A stretch of DNA of 64,000 bases, taken from NCBI RefSeq assembly GCF_023184515.1, contig NZ_JAAHBP010000015.1, positions 62,001 through 126,000 of the forward strand, written 5' to 3'. Shown in pieces: positions 19,843-27,746 of this stretch. A program made the position numbers and the translations under genes. The notes beneath the pieces are model-generated. The model had not been told where the DNA came from and did no database searches. It saw nothing but the letters and a program-made list of their open reading frames with translations. Source of the stretch: Streptomyces sp. D2-8. Its GTDB lineage: Bacteria; Actinomycetota; Actinomycetes; Streptomycetales; Streptomycetaceae. The first letter of the stretch is position 1, and each line of letters begins with the position of its first letter.

Positions 19843-20826
19843 GTGATCGAGCTCGAGGGGGTTCCCGAGCTGATCGACCCGGTCATGGTGGCCGCGTTCG
19901 AGGGCTGGAACGATGCCGGCGACGCCGCCTCCACCGCGGTCGCGCATCTGGACAGGGAATGGAAGGGCGAGGTGTTCGCGGCGCTGGACGCCGAGGACTA
20001 CTACGACTTCCAGGTGAACCGCCCCACGGTGTTCATGGAAGCGGGCGTCCGCAAGATCACCTGGCCCACGACCAGGCTGTCGGTGGTCCGGGTCGGAGGC
20101 GAGAAGCCGCGCGACCTCGTCCTCGTCCGGGGCATCGAACCGTCCATGCGGTGGCGGTCGTTCTGCAACGAACTGCTCGGCTTCGCGCACGAACTGGGCG
20201 TGGAGCTGGTGGTGGTCCTGGGCGCCCTGCTGGGCGATACCCCGCACACCCGTCCGGTGCCGATCAGCGGGACGACGTCCGACCCGGACCTGGCCCGCCG
20301 CATGGACCTGGAGGAGACCAAGTACGAGGGCCCCACGGGCATCGTCGGCGTTCTCCAGGAGGCGTGCACGCACGCGGGCGTGCCGGCCGTGTCCCTGTGG
20401 GCGGCGGTGCCGCACTACGTGTCGCAGCCGCCGAACCCGAAGGCCACGCTGGCCCTGCTGAACCGGCTGGAGGACCTGATCGACGTGCGGATCCCGCTGG
20501 GCGAGCTGCCCGAGGACGCCCGCGCCTGGCAGGTCGGCGTGGACCAGCTGGCCGCCGAGGACAGCGAGGTCGCCGAGTACGTCCAGTCGCTGGAGGAGGC
20601 CCGGGACACCGCCGAGCTGCCGGAGGCGTCCGGCGAGGCCATCGCCCGGGAGTTCGAGCGCTATCTGCGGCGCCACGACGGCGGCGGGCCGCCCGCGGCC
20701 GGCGGTCACGCCACGGCGGACGGCAGCGACAGCACGTCGTACCTGCGCGACAACCCCAGCGGCCGCACCCGCCCGCCGAAGCCGCCCAAGCCGGGCACGG
20801 ACGACGACGAGTCGTCGGAGGACTGA
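19843..20826 (+). CDS. PAC2-family protein (proteasome-assembly-chaperone fold)
   Basis: A 327-residue protein of the PAC2 (PF09754-type) family. Typical features are the opening LEGVPELIDPVMVAAFEGWNDAGDAAS, the LVRGIEPSMRWRSFC segment and the TSDPDLARRMDLE region, all within the first 270 residues. The last 50 residues are low-complexity and end in acidic DDDESSED. GTG at 19843 is preferred because AAGGAGG stands eight bases upstream; an upstream in-frame GTG at 19807 has none. The eukaryotic relatives PAC1/PAC2 assist 20S proteasome assembly. A similar role here is only suggested by the presence of proteasomes in actinobacteria. It converges on mshC through a long palindrome. Confidence 0.9.
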   Translation: MIELEGVPELIDPVMVAAFEGWNDAGDAASTAVAHLDREWKGEVFAALDAEDYYDFQVNRPTVFMEAGVRKITWPTTRLSVVRVGGEKPRDLVLVRGIEPSMRWRSFCNELLGFAHELGVELVVVLGALLGDTPHTRPVPISGTTSDPDLARRMDLEETKYEGPTGIVGVLQEACTHAGVPAVSLWAAVPHYVSQPPNPKATLALLNRLEDLIDVRIPLGELPEDARAWQVGVDQLAAEDSEVAEYVQSLEEARDTAELPEASGEAIAREFERYLRRHDGGGPPAAGGHATADGSDSTSYLRDNPSGRTRPPKPPKPGTDDDESSED

Positions 20827-20841
20827 GGCACCGCACGAACG

Positions 20842-20879
20842 CTTCAGGGGCGTCTCCCGGCCGGGAGACGCCCCTGAAG
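20842..20879. terminator. Bidirectional terminator, perfect 38-bp palindrome
   Basis: Bases 20842-20860 are the exact reverse complement of 20861-20879 with no spacer. It sits between the convergent ends of the PAC2 gene (20826) and mshC (20892), so it can terminate both. Confidence 0.85.
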
Positions 20880-20891
20880 TCTGCTTCTCGG

Positions 20892-22121
20892 CTACAGCGC
20901 CACGCCCAGCAGCGCGTCCACCGCCCGGGAGACCACCCCGGGCGCGCCGATGTCCGTGCCGCCGCTCCGTTCCTGGAGCGCGACCCAGCGGTCGACCGCG
21001 CCGAGCGCGGCCGGGGCGTCCAGGTCGGCGGCGAGGGCCTCGCGGATCTCGTCGACGAGCGCCTCCGCAGGCGGCCCGTCGGGCCGGGACACGGCGGCCC
21101 GCCAGCGGCCGAGCCGTGCGACGGCGTCCTGGAGGACCTGGTCGGTCCACTCCCAGTCGGCACGGTAGTGGTGGGCGAGCAGCGCGAGCCGGATGGCGGC
21201 CGGGTCGACGCCGTCGTGCCGCAGCGTGGAGACGAAGACCAGATTGCCCTTGGACTTGGACATCTTCTCGCCGTTCAGGGCGACCATACCGGCGTGCACA
21301 TACGCCTTGGCCATGGGGAACTCGCCGGTGAGCGCCTGGGCGTGCGAGGCGCCCATCTCGTGGTGCGGGAAGGCGAGGTCGGAGCCGCCGCCCTGGATGT
21401 CGAAGCCCATGCCGAGGTGGTCGAGGGCGATGGCCACACACTCGATGTGCCAGCCGGGCCGTCCGCGCCCGAGCGATGCGCCGTCCCAGCTGGGCTCGCC
21501 CTCACGGGCCGCCATCCACAGCATCGGGTCGAGCGGGTTCTTCTTGCCCGGGCGGTCCGGATCGCCGCCGCGCTCGGCGGACAGCAGCCGCATCGCCGCG
21601 GCGTCGAGGTTCGAGACCTTGCCGAAGTGCGGGTCGGACTCGACGGAGAAGTAGACGTCCCCCTCCAGTTCATAGGCCGCGCCGGCGTCCCGGAGCCGCT
21701 CGACGAGCGGAACGATCCCCGGTATGGCCTCGACGGCGCCTATGTACTGCCGCGGCGGCAGCATGCGCAGGGCCGTCATGTCCTCGCGGAAGAGGGCCGT
21801 CTCCTTCTCGGCGAGCGCGGCCCAGTCGAGGCCGTCGCGCTGCGCCCGCTCCAGGAGCGGATCGTCGACGTCGGTGACGTTCTGGACGTAGTGAACCTGC
21901 CGCTTGGTGTCGAGCCACACGCGCTGCACGAGGTCGAACGCGTTGTAGGTCGCCGCGTGTCCCAGGTGCGTGGCGTCGTACGGGGTGATGCCGCAGACGT
22001 AGAGACGGGCGACGGGACCGGGGTCGAGGGTGACCAGACCGCCGGTCGCGGTGTCGTGGATCCTCAGGTCGCGGCCCTGACCAGGCAGGGCGGGGACCTC
22101 GGAAGCGGGCCAGGCATGCAT
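20892..22121 (-). CDS. mshC: L-cysteine:GlcN-Ins ligase MshC (mycothiol biosynthesis)
   Basis: A 409-residue class I aminoacyl-tRNA-synthetase-like enzyme. It ligates cysteine to 1-O-glucosamine-inositol, the penultimate step of mycothiol synthesis. The signature CGITPYDATHLGHA provides the zinc-binding Cys and the HIGH-like motif near residue 43. GWHIECVAI and FPHHEMGASHAQA continue the zinc/cysteine site, and EKMSKSKGN is the KMSKS loop near residue 290. It is distinguished from CysS by the THLGH variant, the N-terminal MHAWP motif typical of MshC and the short C-terminal domain. ATG at 22121. It is the last gene of a minus-strand series: phosphatase, DUF3090, SCO1664 family, mshC. Confidence 0.95.
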   Translation of the reverse strand: MHAWPASEVPALPGQGRDLRIHDTATGGLVTLDPGPVARLYVCGITPYDATHLGHAATYNAFDLVQRVWLDTKRQVHYVQNVTDVDDPLLERAQRDGLDWAALAEKETALFREDMTALRMLPPRQYIGAVEAIPGIVPLVERLRDAGAAYELEGDVYFSVESDPHFGKVSNLDAAAMRLLSAERGGDPDRPGKKNPLDPMLWMAAREGEPSWDGASLGRGRPGWHIECVAIALDHLGMGFDIQGGGSDLAFPHHEMGASHAQALTGEFPMAKAYVHAGMVALNGEKMSKSKGNLVFVSTLRHDGVDPAAIRLALLAHHYRADWEWTDQVLQDAVARLGRWRAAVSRPDGPPAEALVDEIREALAADLDAPAALGAVDRWVALQERSGGTDIGAPGVVSRAVDALLGVAL

Positions 22122-22215
22122 GCCTTGAGCCTAACCGGACTGAAGTTCCATATACGAATGGGAGCGGGCCGGACGGCCGAGAAGGCGCTCTTGCGGCAAG
22201 CCGGCGACTGTGCTG

Positions 22216-23046
22216 CTACACGGGCGGCCAGGGAATCGCCGGCCACTCCCCGCTCGGCTCCGGGTGGGTCCCCGAGGCGAGCAGCGCGCCGACTCGCGCG
22301 CGGGTGGCGTCGATCTCGGCGCCGGTGATCAGCGGTTCGAGCCGCGCGGCCAGCGTCCCGCCCTCGGCCAGGCCCTCCCTGAGGCCTTCGAGGACGTCGA
22401 CGGCCTCCTGGGTCAGGGGCTCCCCGGCCCAGCCCCACAGCAGGGTCCGCAGTTTGTTCTCGGCGTTGAACGTGACCCCGTGGTCGATGCCGTACAGCCG
22501 TCCTTCGCCGGTGGGCAGCAGGTGCCCGCCCTTGCGGTCGGCGTTGTTGATGACCGCGTCGAGGACCGCGAGCCGCCGCAGCCGCTCGTCGTCGGCGTGC
22601 ACGAGCAGCGCGGTGCGTCCCTCGCCGACCTCGGCGAAGCCGATCGCCTTCCAGCCCGGCTCGGGCTCCTCGCCGTCGACCAGGGCGAGCAGTTCCGCCT
22701 CCGGCGTCACCTCGACCCACAGCTGGCACATGCCCTCGCCGTAGGGGCCGTCGCGCAGCACGGTGGGCGGCACGAGGCCCCAGCCGGTCGCCTCGGAGAC
22801 CTCGTGCGCGCCGACCTCGCGCTGGGCCAGCGTCCCGTCGGGGAAGTCCCACAGGGGCCGCTCCCCCGCGACCGGCTTGTAGATGCAGGCCGCGTCCTCG
22901 CCGTCGTACGACACCGTGCAGTACAGGGCCGCGTTGGAGGCCTCACGGATGCGTCCGCGTACGGTCAGTTCGCCCCGGGCGAGCAGCCCGGCGGCGTCCG
23001 TGGGAGGCGTCACGCTCCGCGGCGGTATCCGTTCTGGCGCGGACAT
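22216..23046 (-). CDS. SCO1664-family protein (PI3/PI4-kinase-like fold)
   Basis: A 276-residue protein matching, from memory, the TIGR03843 'SCO1664 family', annotated in places as phosphatidylinositol 3-/4-kinase-like. Visible kinase-like elements are a possible ATP-lysine strand in EDAACIYKPVAGERPLWDF, an INNADRKGGHLL segment that fits the catalytic loop (D and N) and GIDHGVTFN that fits a DFG-like metal site. The family recurs beside mycothiol genes in actinobacteria; its function is not established. ATG at 23046 follows GGAAGGA, and the gene overlaps the end of the DUF3090 gene by 37 bases, suggesting translational coupling. Whether it phosphorylates a small molecule or protein is unknown. 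Confidence 0.88.
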   Translation of the reverse strand: MSAPERIPPRSVTPPTDAAGLLARGELTVRGRIREASNAALYCTVSYDGEDAACIYKPVAGERPLWDFPDGTLAQREVGAHEVSEATGWGLVPPTVLRDGPYGEGMCQLWVEVTPEAELLALVDGEEPEPGWKAIGFAEVGEGRTALLVHADDERLRRLAVLDAVINNADRKGGHLLPTGEGRLYGIDHGVTFNAENKLRTLLWGWAGEPLTQEAVDVLEGLREGLAEGGTLAARLEPLITGAEIDATRARVGALLASGTHPEPSGEWPAIPWPPV

Positions 23047-23597
23047 ACGTGTCCTTCCGGGTCGAGCGGGAGGCTGCACAGCGGGCACGGCGGCCGCCCG
23101 GCGTTGACGACGTCGAGTGCGCGCTTGGCGAAGGCCCTGGCCTGCGTGCCGGTGAGCCGGACCCGCAGCATCGGGGGCCCGTTCTCCTCGTCCTGGAGCA
23201 GCCGCTCCTCGGCCTCGGCGAGGTCCTCCTCGGATTCCGCGTCGAGCTCCACGAGCGCCTGCGCCTCGACGATCATGAGCTGCTCGTCGCCGTCCCAGGC
23301 GAGCGCCATGGTGCCGACCCGGAACTCCTCCTCGATGGGGGTGTCCAGCGGGGCGGTGTCGGTGTCCGACGGCGCGACGGCCGGGACATGGGCGCTGCCG
23401 CCGCTACGGCGTACGACCTCGTCGAGCAGTTCGTCCATGCGTTCGGCGAGCGCGGCGACCTGGGTCTTCTCCAGGGCCACACTGGTCACCCGGGAGCCGG
23501 CGGAGGCCTGGAGGAAGAACGAACGGCGCCCGGGCAGTCCGACCGTACCGGCCACGAAACGCTCCGGATGGTCGTAGAGGAACACCTGACGGGACAC
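23010..23597 (-). CDS. DUF3090 family protein
   Basis: A 195-residue conserved actinobacterial protein (DUF3090/TIGR03847 from memory). It begins SRQVFLYDHPERFVAGTVG, typical of the family, and ends with CPLCSLPLDPEGHVCPRQNGY, whose cysteines and histidine suggest a small zinc-binding knuckle. Function unknown. GTG at 23597 follows GGAG. It is the second gene of the minus-strand series ending in mshC and overlaps the SCO1664-family gene, so the two products probably act together. Confidence 0.92.
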   Translation of the reverse strand: MSRQVFLYDHPERFVAGTVGLPGRRSFFLQASAGSRVTSVALEKTQVAALAERMDELLDEVVRRSGGSAHVPAVAPSDTDTAPLDTPIEEEFRVGTMALAWDGDEQLMIVEAQALVELDAESEEDLAEAEERLLQDEENGPPMLRVRLTGTQARAFAKRALDVVNAGRPPCPLCSLPLDPEGHVCPRQNGYRRGA

Positions 23598-23675
23598 GTC
23601 CTGTCTCCATTGAAATCGTGGGAACCGTGTGACCACGGCACTGCTGCGACCGCTTCACCCTACTGCGGCGAACGA

Positions 23676-24362
23676 TCACGGTGCGCCCGCACCACCCCCG
23701 ACTTCGGCCTCGCCGCCCGGCGGTTCCTCGCGCGGCGCCAGGGACGTGAAGTCGCCGGTGTCGCCGAGCCGGACGAGAAACGGCCGCAGTCGTGTGTAGC
23801 GGATCGCGGTGATGGAACACGGTTCAACGGAAATCCGCTGGAAGAGGTCCAGGTGAAGTCCGAGTGCGTCCGCGATGAGCGACTTGATGATGTCGCCGTG
23901 CGAGCACATGAGATAGACGGCGTCGGCGCCGTGGTCGCGCTCCACGCGCGCGTTCCACTCGCGTACGGCCTCGGCCGCGCGCGTCTGCATGGCCCGCATG
24001 GACTCCCCGCCGGGGAACGCCGCCGCGGAGGGGTGCGACTGCACCACCTCCATCAGGGGCTCGTCCTTGAGCTCGGCGAGCTTGCGTCCGGACCAGTCGC
24101 CGTAGTGGCACTCGCCGATGCGCTCGTCGGTGTGCGCGCTCAGCTCCGGCCTTGCCTCCAGCAGGGGGCGCATCGTTTCCTGACAGCGCTGGAGGGGGCT
24201 GGTGACGATCTCGGCGAGGGGCAGTTCGGCGAGCCGTCCGGGCAGCGCGGCGGCCTGCGCGGCGCCGCGCTCGTCGAGGGCGACACCGGGCGTCCAGCCG
24301 GCGAGCAGTCCCTCGGTGTTGGCGGTGGAGCGTCCGTGCCTGACCAGGATCAACGTGGGCAT
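23676..24362 (-). CDS. Histidine phosphatase family protein (MSMEG_4193-like)
   Basis: A 228-residue phosphoglycerate-mutase-like phosphatase. The catalytic LVRHGRSTANTEGLLAG lies at residues 5-20, with Arg in SPLQRCQETM, and the second catalytic His in LMCSHGDIIKSLIADAL near residue 160. It resembles the family known as MSMEG_4193 phosphomutase-like proteins that accompany DUF3090 and SCO1664-family genes. The substrate is unknown. ATG at 24362 is directly before MPTLILVRHG; upstream reading is antisense to the corA leader. It is the first gene of the minus-strand mshC series, 78 bases ahead of the DUF3090 gene. Confidence 0.92.
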   Translation of the reverse strand: MPTLILVRHGRSTANTEGLLAGWTPGVALDERGAAQAAALPGRLAELPLAEIVTSPLQRCQETMRPLLEARPELSAHTDERIGECHYGDWSGRKLAELKDEPLMEVVQSHPSAAAFPGGESMRAMQTRAAEAVREWNARVERDHGADAVYLMCSHGDIIKSLIADALGLHLDLFQRISVEPCSITAIRYTRLRPFLVRLGDTGDFTSLAPREEPPGGEAEVGGGAGAP

Positions 24363-24423
24363 GCGGTCCAGCGTAGGCGCACGCGCGCGTGCGGTGTCGT
24401 TCGAGTGACGGGAGACTCGCTTC

Positions 24424-25419
24424 GTGATCGTCGACTGTGCCATCTACCGCGACGGACAGCGGACGGAAGGGCCCGGGGACCTCTCCGACGCCCTGGGTGA
24501 AGCCCGCACCGCGGGCGGATTCGTGTGGATCGGGCTGCACGAGCCGACCGAAGACGAATTCGACCATGTGACCCGGGAGTTCGGGCTGCACCCGCTGGCC
24601 GTCGAGGACGCCCTCAAGGCCCACCAGCGGCCCAAGCTGGAGGTGTACGACGACTCGCTCTTCGTGGTGCTCAAGCCGGTGGCGTACGAGCCGCAGAGCG
24701 ACACCGTCTCCTCCGGCGAGATCATGATCTTCCTCGGCGACTCGTTCGTGGTGACCGTCCGGCATGGCGAGGGCGCCCCGCTCAAGGCCGTACGCCACCG
24801 GCTGGAGCACGAGCCGGAGCTGCTGGGCAAAGGTCCCACGTCCGTGCTGTACGCGGTCGCCGACGCCACCGTCGACCACTACCTGGACGTGGCGACCGAG
24901 TTGCAGACCGACCTGGAGGGGCTGGAGGCGGAGGTCTTCTCGCCGGACGGCGGGGGCTCACGGAACACGGCGTCCCGCATCTACGACTTCAAGCGGCAGG
25001 TCCTGGAGTTCCGCCGGGCGACCGGGCCGCTGGCCCCGCCGATGAGCCGGCTGGCGGGCACGGCGTCGACCGGCGTGGCCGTTCCGTTCGTGGACGACCG
25101 GGCCCGGCCCTTCTTCCGCGACGTCAGCGACCACCTCACACGCGTGAACGAGTCCGTGGAGAACCTGGACCGGCTGGTGTCGGACATCCTCTCGGCGCAT
25201 CTGGCGCAGATGAGCGTCCGGCAGAACGACGACATGCGGAAGATCTCCGCGTGGGCCGCCATGGCCGCGATCCCCACGATGCTGGCGGGGATCTACGGCA
25301 TGAACTTCGAGCACATGCCCGAGCTGCGGTGGAGCTGGTCCTATCCGGCGCTGATCGCCCTGATGGCCGTCCTGGAGATGATGGTCTTCCGGCTGTTCAA
25401 GCGCCGGGGCTGGCTGTAG
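24424..25419 (+). CDS. CorA-family magnesium/cobalt transporter
   Basis: A 331-residue divalent-cation channel. The large cytoplasmic N-terminal domain (about 1-265) precedes two C-terminal transmembrane helices. The signature GIYGMNFEHMPEL (GMN pore loop) lies at about residue 291, between them, and the chain ends in basic KRRGWL on the cytoplasmic side. GTG at 24424 follows GGGAG. It is divergent from the histidine phosphatase gene with only 61 bases between starts, so the promoters overlap. It converges on the ferritin-like gene with an 11-base gap. Confidence 0.93.
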   Translation: MIVDCAIYRDGQRTEGPGDLSDALGEARTAGGFVWIGLHEPTEDEFDHVTREFGLHPLAVEDALKAHQRPKLEVYDDSLFVVLKPVAYEPQSDTVSSGEIMIFLGDSFVVTVRHGEGAPLKAVRHRLEHEPELLGKGPTSVLYAVADATVDHYLDVATELQTDLEGLEAEVFSPDGGGSRNTASRIYDFKRQVLEFRRATGPLAPPMSRLAGTASTGVAVPFVDDRARPFFRDVSDHLTRVNESVENLDRLVSDILSAHLAQMSVRQNDDMRKISAWAAMAAIPTMLAGIYGMNFEHMPELRWSWSYPALIALMAVLEMMVFRLFKRRGWL

Positions 25420-25430
25420 GGCGGGTCGGC

Positions 25431-26219
25431 TCAGGCGAACTCGGGTTCCGGGGTCGCGGGGCCGCCGAGGGCGTTGCGGCGCTCGGGCGTCGTCAGCGAC
25501 ACCATCCGGCGCCACCCGACGGTGCGTTCATAGGCGTACGCCGCGTGGATGCCCGCCGCGAGCACCGCAGACTTCGCCCTGGACCAGCCGAGGATGCGGC
25601 CCATGTGTGCCATGACCGCGAGGCTGACGTCCCGGTAGATCCGGATCTCGGCGAGCGCGCACTCGCGCAGGGTGCGCTGGATGGCCCGGCCGTGGCCCGC
25701 GTAGGCGAAGCGCAGCAGTTCCTCGTGGCAGTAGGCGAGGTGGTTGTCCTCGTCGTTGGAGATCTGCTTGACCGCGCGGCCGATGCCGGGGTGGTCGGCG
25801 AAGTGCTTGCGGAGCAGGACCATCTGATCGGTGGCGCGCTGCTCGGTGACCCTGCTGTGCGAGAGGTAGGTGACGATGTCCTGGACCGTGAGCCGCTCGT
25901 CGCGCTTCAGCTTCTCGTGGGCGAGACCGATGCCGTTCTTCTCCAGGAGCATGGTGTAGTCGGTCTCCGGCGGGACCGGGACGGGGTCGAGGCCGCGCTT
26001 CTTCATCAGGGCGTCGAAGATCCGGCCGTGCTTGTCCTCGTCGGCGCCGTGCCGGCTGATCTTGGGGGCGAGTTCGCGCTCGGACTCGGGCACGAGCGCG
26101 GCGATACGGGCGTTCTCCCAGCCGCCCTGGGACTCGCCGCTCGCGGCGATGGAGCAGAACAGGGCGAAGGACTCGTCGTTGTCGAGGATCTCCTGGAACA
26201 GACTCTTGGCCGAAAGCAT
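25431..26219 (-). CDS. Ferritin-like diiron-fold protein
   Basis: A 262-residue helical protein. Two E-x-x-H pairs (ADEDKHGRIF near residue 71 and NDEDNHLAYCHEEL near residue 159) are spaced as in the ferritin-like superfamily, so a di-metal centre is likely. It probably belongs to the ferritin-like domain proteins related to MiaE/rubrerythrin-type oxidases; the substrate is not evident. ATG at 26219 follows GAGGTG. It is monocistronic between the F420 oxidoreductase terminator and the corA end. Confidence 0.8.
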   Translation of the reverse strand: MLSAKSLFQEILDNDESFALFCSIAASGESQGGWENARIAALVPESERELAPKISRHGADEDKHGRIFDALMKKRGLDPVPVPPETDYTMLLEKNGIGLAHEKLKRDERLTVQDIVTYLSHSRVTEQRATDQMVLLRKHFADHPGIGRAVKQISNDEDNHLAYCHEELLRFAYAGHGRAIQRTLRECALAEIRIYRDVSLAVMAHMGRILGWSRAKSAVLAAGIHAAYAYERTVGWRRMVSLTTPERRNALGGPATPEPEFA

Positions 26220-26422
26220 CGTGGGCACCTCTCCCGCGCGCGTGGGCGTCCTGCGGTATTCCGCAGGTTTCCGCGAAGAACGAGTCAAGTGCGGGACGGA
26301 GGGTGCTGCAACAGGTGTGAGGGACAACTCCGCCGAATGGAGGACGCGGGGGGAGGCATGCCGGGCCGGGCGAGGGCGCTGTGCCGTAACCGCCGGCGGC
26401 CCTGCGCGTTGTTCTGCGTGAC

Positions 26423-26461
26423 GGCCGTGGCGGGGAAGACCCCCGAGCCCCCACCACGGCC
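26423..26461 (-). terminator. Terminator of the F420-type oxidoreductase gene
   Basis: A 13-bp stem (26423-26435 with 26449-26461, one mismatch) lies 21 bases downstream of the stop codon at 26482 on the minus strand. Confidence 0.7.
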
Positions 26462-26481
26462 GCTGAAAACTCCCGGTCGGT

Positions 26482-27537
26482 TCAGGCGAGCCCGGCGCGC
26501 TCCAGGGCCTCCGTGCCGGCCCTCAGGGACGCGAGCCGCTCGTCGAGCGTGAAGCCCGCCGGGGCGAGGGACAGGGTGGTGACTCCGGCCGCGGCGTAGG
26601 CCTTCATCCGGTCCGCGATCCGGTCCACGGAGCCGAGCAGGGTCGTCTTGTCGATGAGGTCGTGCGGCACGGCGGCCGCGGCGCCCTGCTTGTCGCCGGA
26701 GAGGTACTTGGTCTGGATCTCGGCGGCTTCCTTCTCGTAGCCCATGCGCTGGGCGAGCTGGTTGTAGAAGTTCTGCTTGGGGCTGCCCATGCCGCCGACG
26801 TACAGCGCGGTGTAGGGGCGGAAGGTGTCGGCCAGCGTGGTCACGTCCTTGTCGTCGCCGACGGCGAGCGGCAGGGTCGGGCAGACGTCGAACCCGTCGA
26901 GGGTCTTGCCGGCCTTCTCGCGCCCGGCGCGCAGGTGCTTGATCGTCGTGTCCTCGAGGTGCTCGGCGGACGGGAAGATCAGCAGGGCGCCGTCGGCGAT
27001 CTCGCCGGTCTGCTCGAGGTTCTTCGGGCCGATCGCGGCGATGTACAGCGGGATGTGCTCGCGCTGCGGGTGCACGGTCAGCTTGATCGGCTTGCCCGGG
27101 CCGCCGGGCAGCGGCAGGGTCCAGTGCCGGCCCTCGTAGCTCAGGCGCTCGCGGGTCATGGCCTTGCGGACGATCTCGACGTACTCGCGGGTGCGGGCGA
27201 GCGGCTTGTCGAACTTGACGCCGTACCAGCCCTCGGAGACCTGCGGGCCGGAGACGCCGAGGCCGAGGCGGAAGCGGCCGCCGGAGAGGGAGTCGAGGGT
27301 GGCGGCGGTCATCGCCGTCATCGCGGGCTGGCGGGCCGGGATCTGGAAGATGGCGGAGCCGACGTCGATGCGCTCGGTCTGGGCGGCGACCCAGCTCAGC
27401 ACGGTGGCGGCGTCGGACCCGTAGGCCTCGGCGGCCCAGCAGACGGCGTATCCGAGCCGGTCGGCCTCCTGGGCGACGGCCAGATTGTCCGCGTCCATTC
27501 CGGCACCCCAGTAGCCGAGGTTGATACCGAGCTGCAT
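26482..27537 (-). CDS. LLM-class F420-dependent oxidoreductase
   Basis: A 351-residue luciferase-like TIM-barrel oxidoreductase. The N-terminal strand MQLGINLGYWGAG, the WAAEAYGSDAATVLSWVAAQT region and SGGRFRLGLGVSGPQVSEGWYG are characteristic of F420-binding members (the mer/FGD branch). Cofactor F420 rather than FMN is inferred from these family segments. The substrate is unknown. ATG at 27537 follows AAGGGGATG. A perfect 14-bp palindrome of TetR-operator type lies just upstream (27549-27562), so a TetR repressor encoded elsewhere may control it. Confidence 0.92.
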   Translation of the reverse strand: MQLGINLGYWGAGMDADNLAVAQEADRLGYAVCWAAEAYGSDAATVLSWVAAQTERIDVGSAIFQIPARQPAMTAMTAATLDSLSGGRFRLGLGVSGPQVSEGWYGVKFDKPLARTREYVEIVRKAMTRERLSYEGRHWTLPLPGGPGKPIKLTVHPQREHIPLYIAAIGPKNLEQTGEIADGALLIFPSAEHLEDTTIKHLRAGREKAGKTLDGFDVCPTLPLAVGDDKDVTTLADTFRPYTALYVGGMGSPKQNFYNQLAQRMGYEKEAAEIQTKYLSGDKQGAAAAVPHDLIDKTTLLGSVDRIADRMKAYAAAGVTTLSLAPAGFTLDERLASLRAGTEALERAGLA

Positions 27538-27548
27538 GCCGCATCCCC

Positions 27549-27562
27549 TTACTGATCAGTAA
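27549..27562. promoter_or_regulatory. TetR-type palindromic operator before the F420 oxidoreductase gene
   Basis: TTACTGATCAGTAA is a perfect 14-bp palindrome placed 12-25 bases upstream of the minus-strand start codon at 27537. Such TTACT-N4-AGTAA sequences are frequent TetR-family targets. No TetR gene adjoins it. Confidence 0.5.
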
Positions 27563-27663
27563 CGTTCCTTGTGCGGAGACCTTAGCGCGGAGGCCCTGGC
27601 GAGGTACACGGCCGCAGCCGTCCCGTGGTTTAGATGAGTGAACAGAAATCATGGACGCGACCA

Positions 27664-27692
27664 TTGACGCGTCCACGGCAAGTTCGTACCTT
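27664..27692 (+). promoter_or_regulatory. Promoter of the pectate lyase gene
   Basis: TTGACG (27664-27669), 17 bases, then TACCTT (27687-27692) fit the housekeeping sigma consensus. The predicted start of transcription falls near 27699, inside the LacI-type operator at 27697-27712. Confidence 0.55.
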
Positions 27693-27696
27693 TCGC

Positions 27697-27712
27697 TGGA
27701 AAGCGCTTTCCA
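27697..27712. promoter_or_regulatory. LacI-family operator upstream of pectate lyase
   Basis: TGGAAAGCGCTTTCCA is a perfect 16-bp palindrome with the central CG of LacI/GalR operators. It covers the predicted transcription start, an arrangement suited to repression and release by a pectin-derived inducer. The repressor is not encoded in this window. Confidence 0.7.
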
Positions 27713-27746
27713 TCACCACCTTCCGAGGACGAACGGAGAGGCAAGG

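Noticed and set aside
22122..22215. Sigma-R promoter (GGAAT-N18-GTT) before mshC
   Set aside because: GGAAC and GTT are both present on the minus strand but only nine bases apart, which does not fit.
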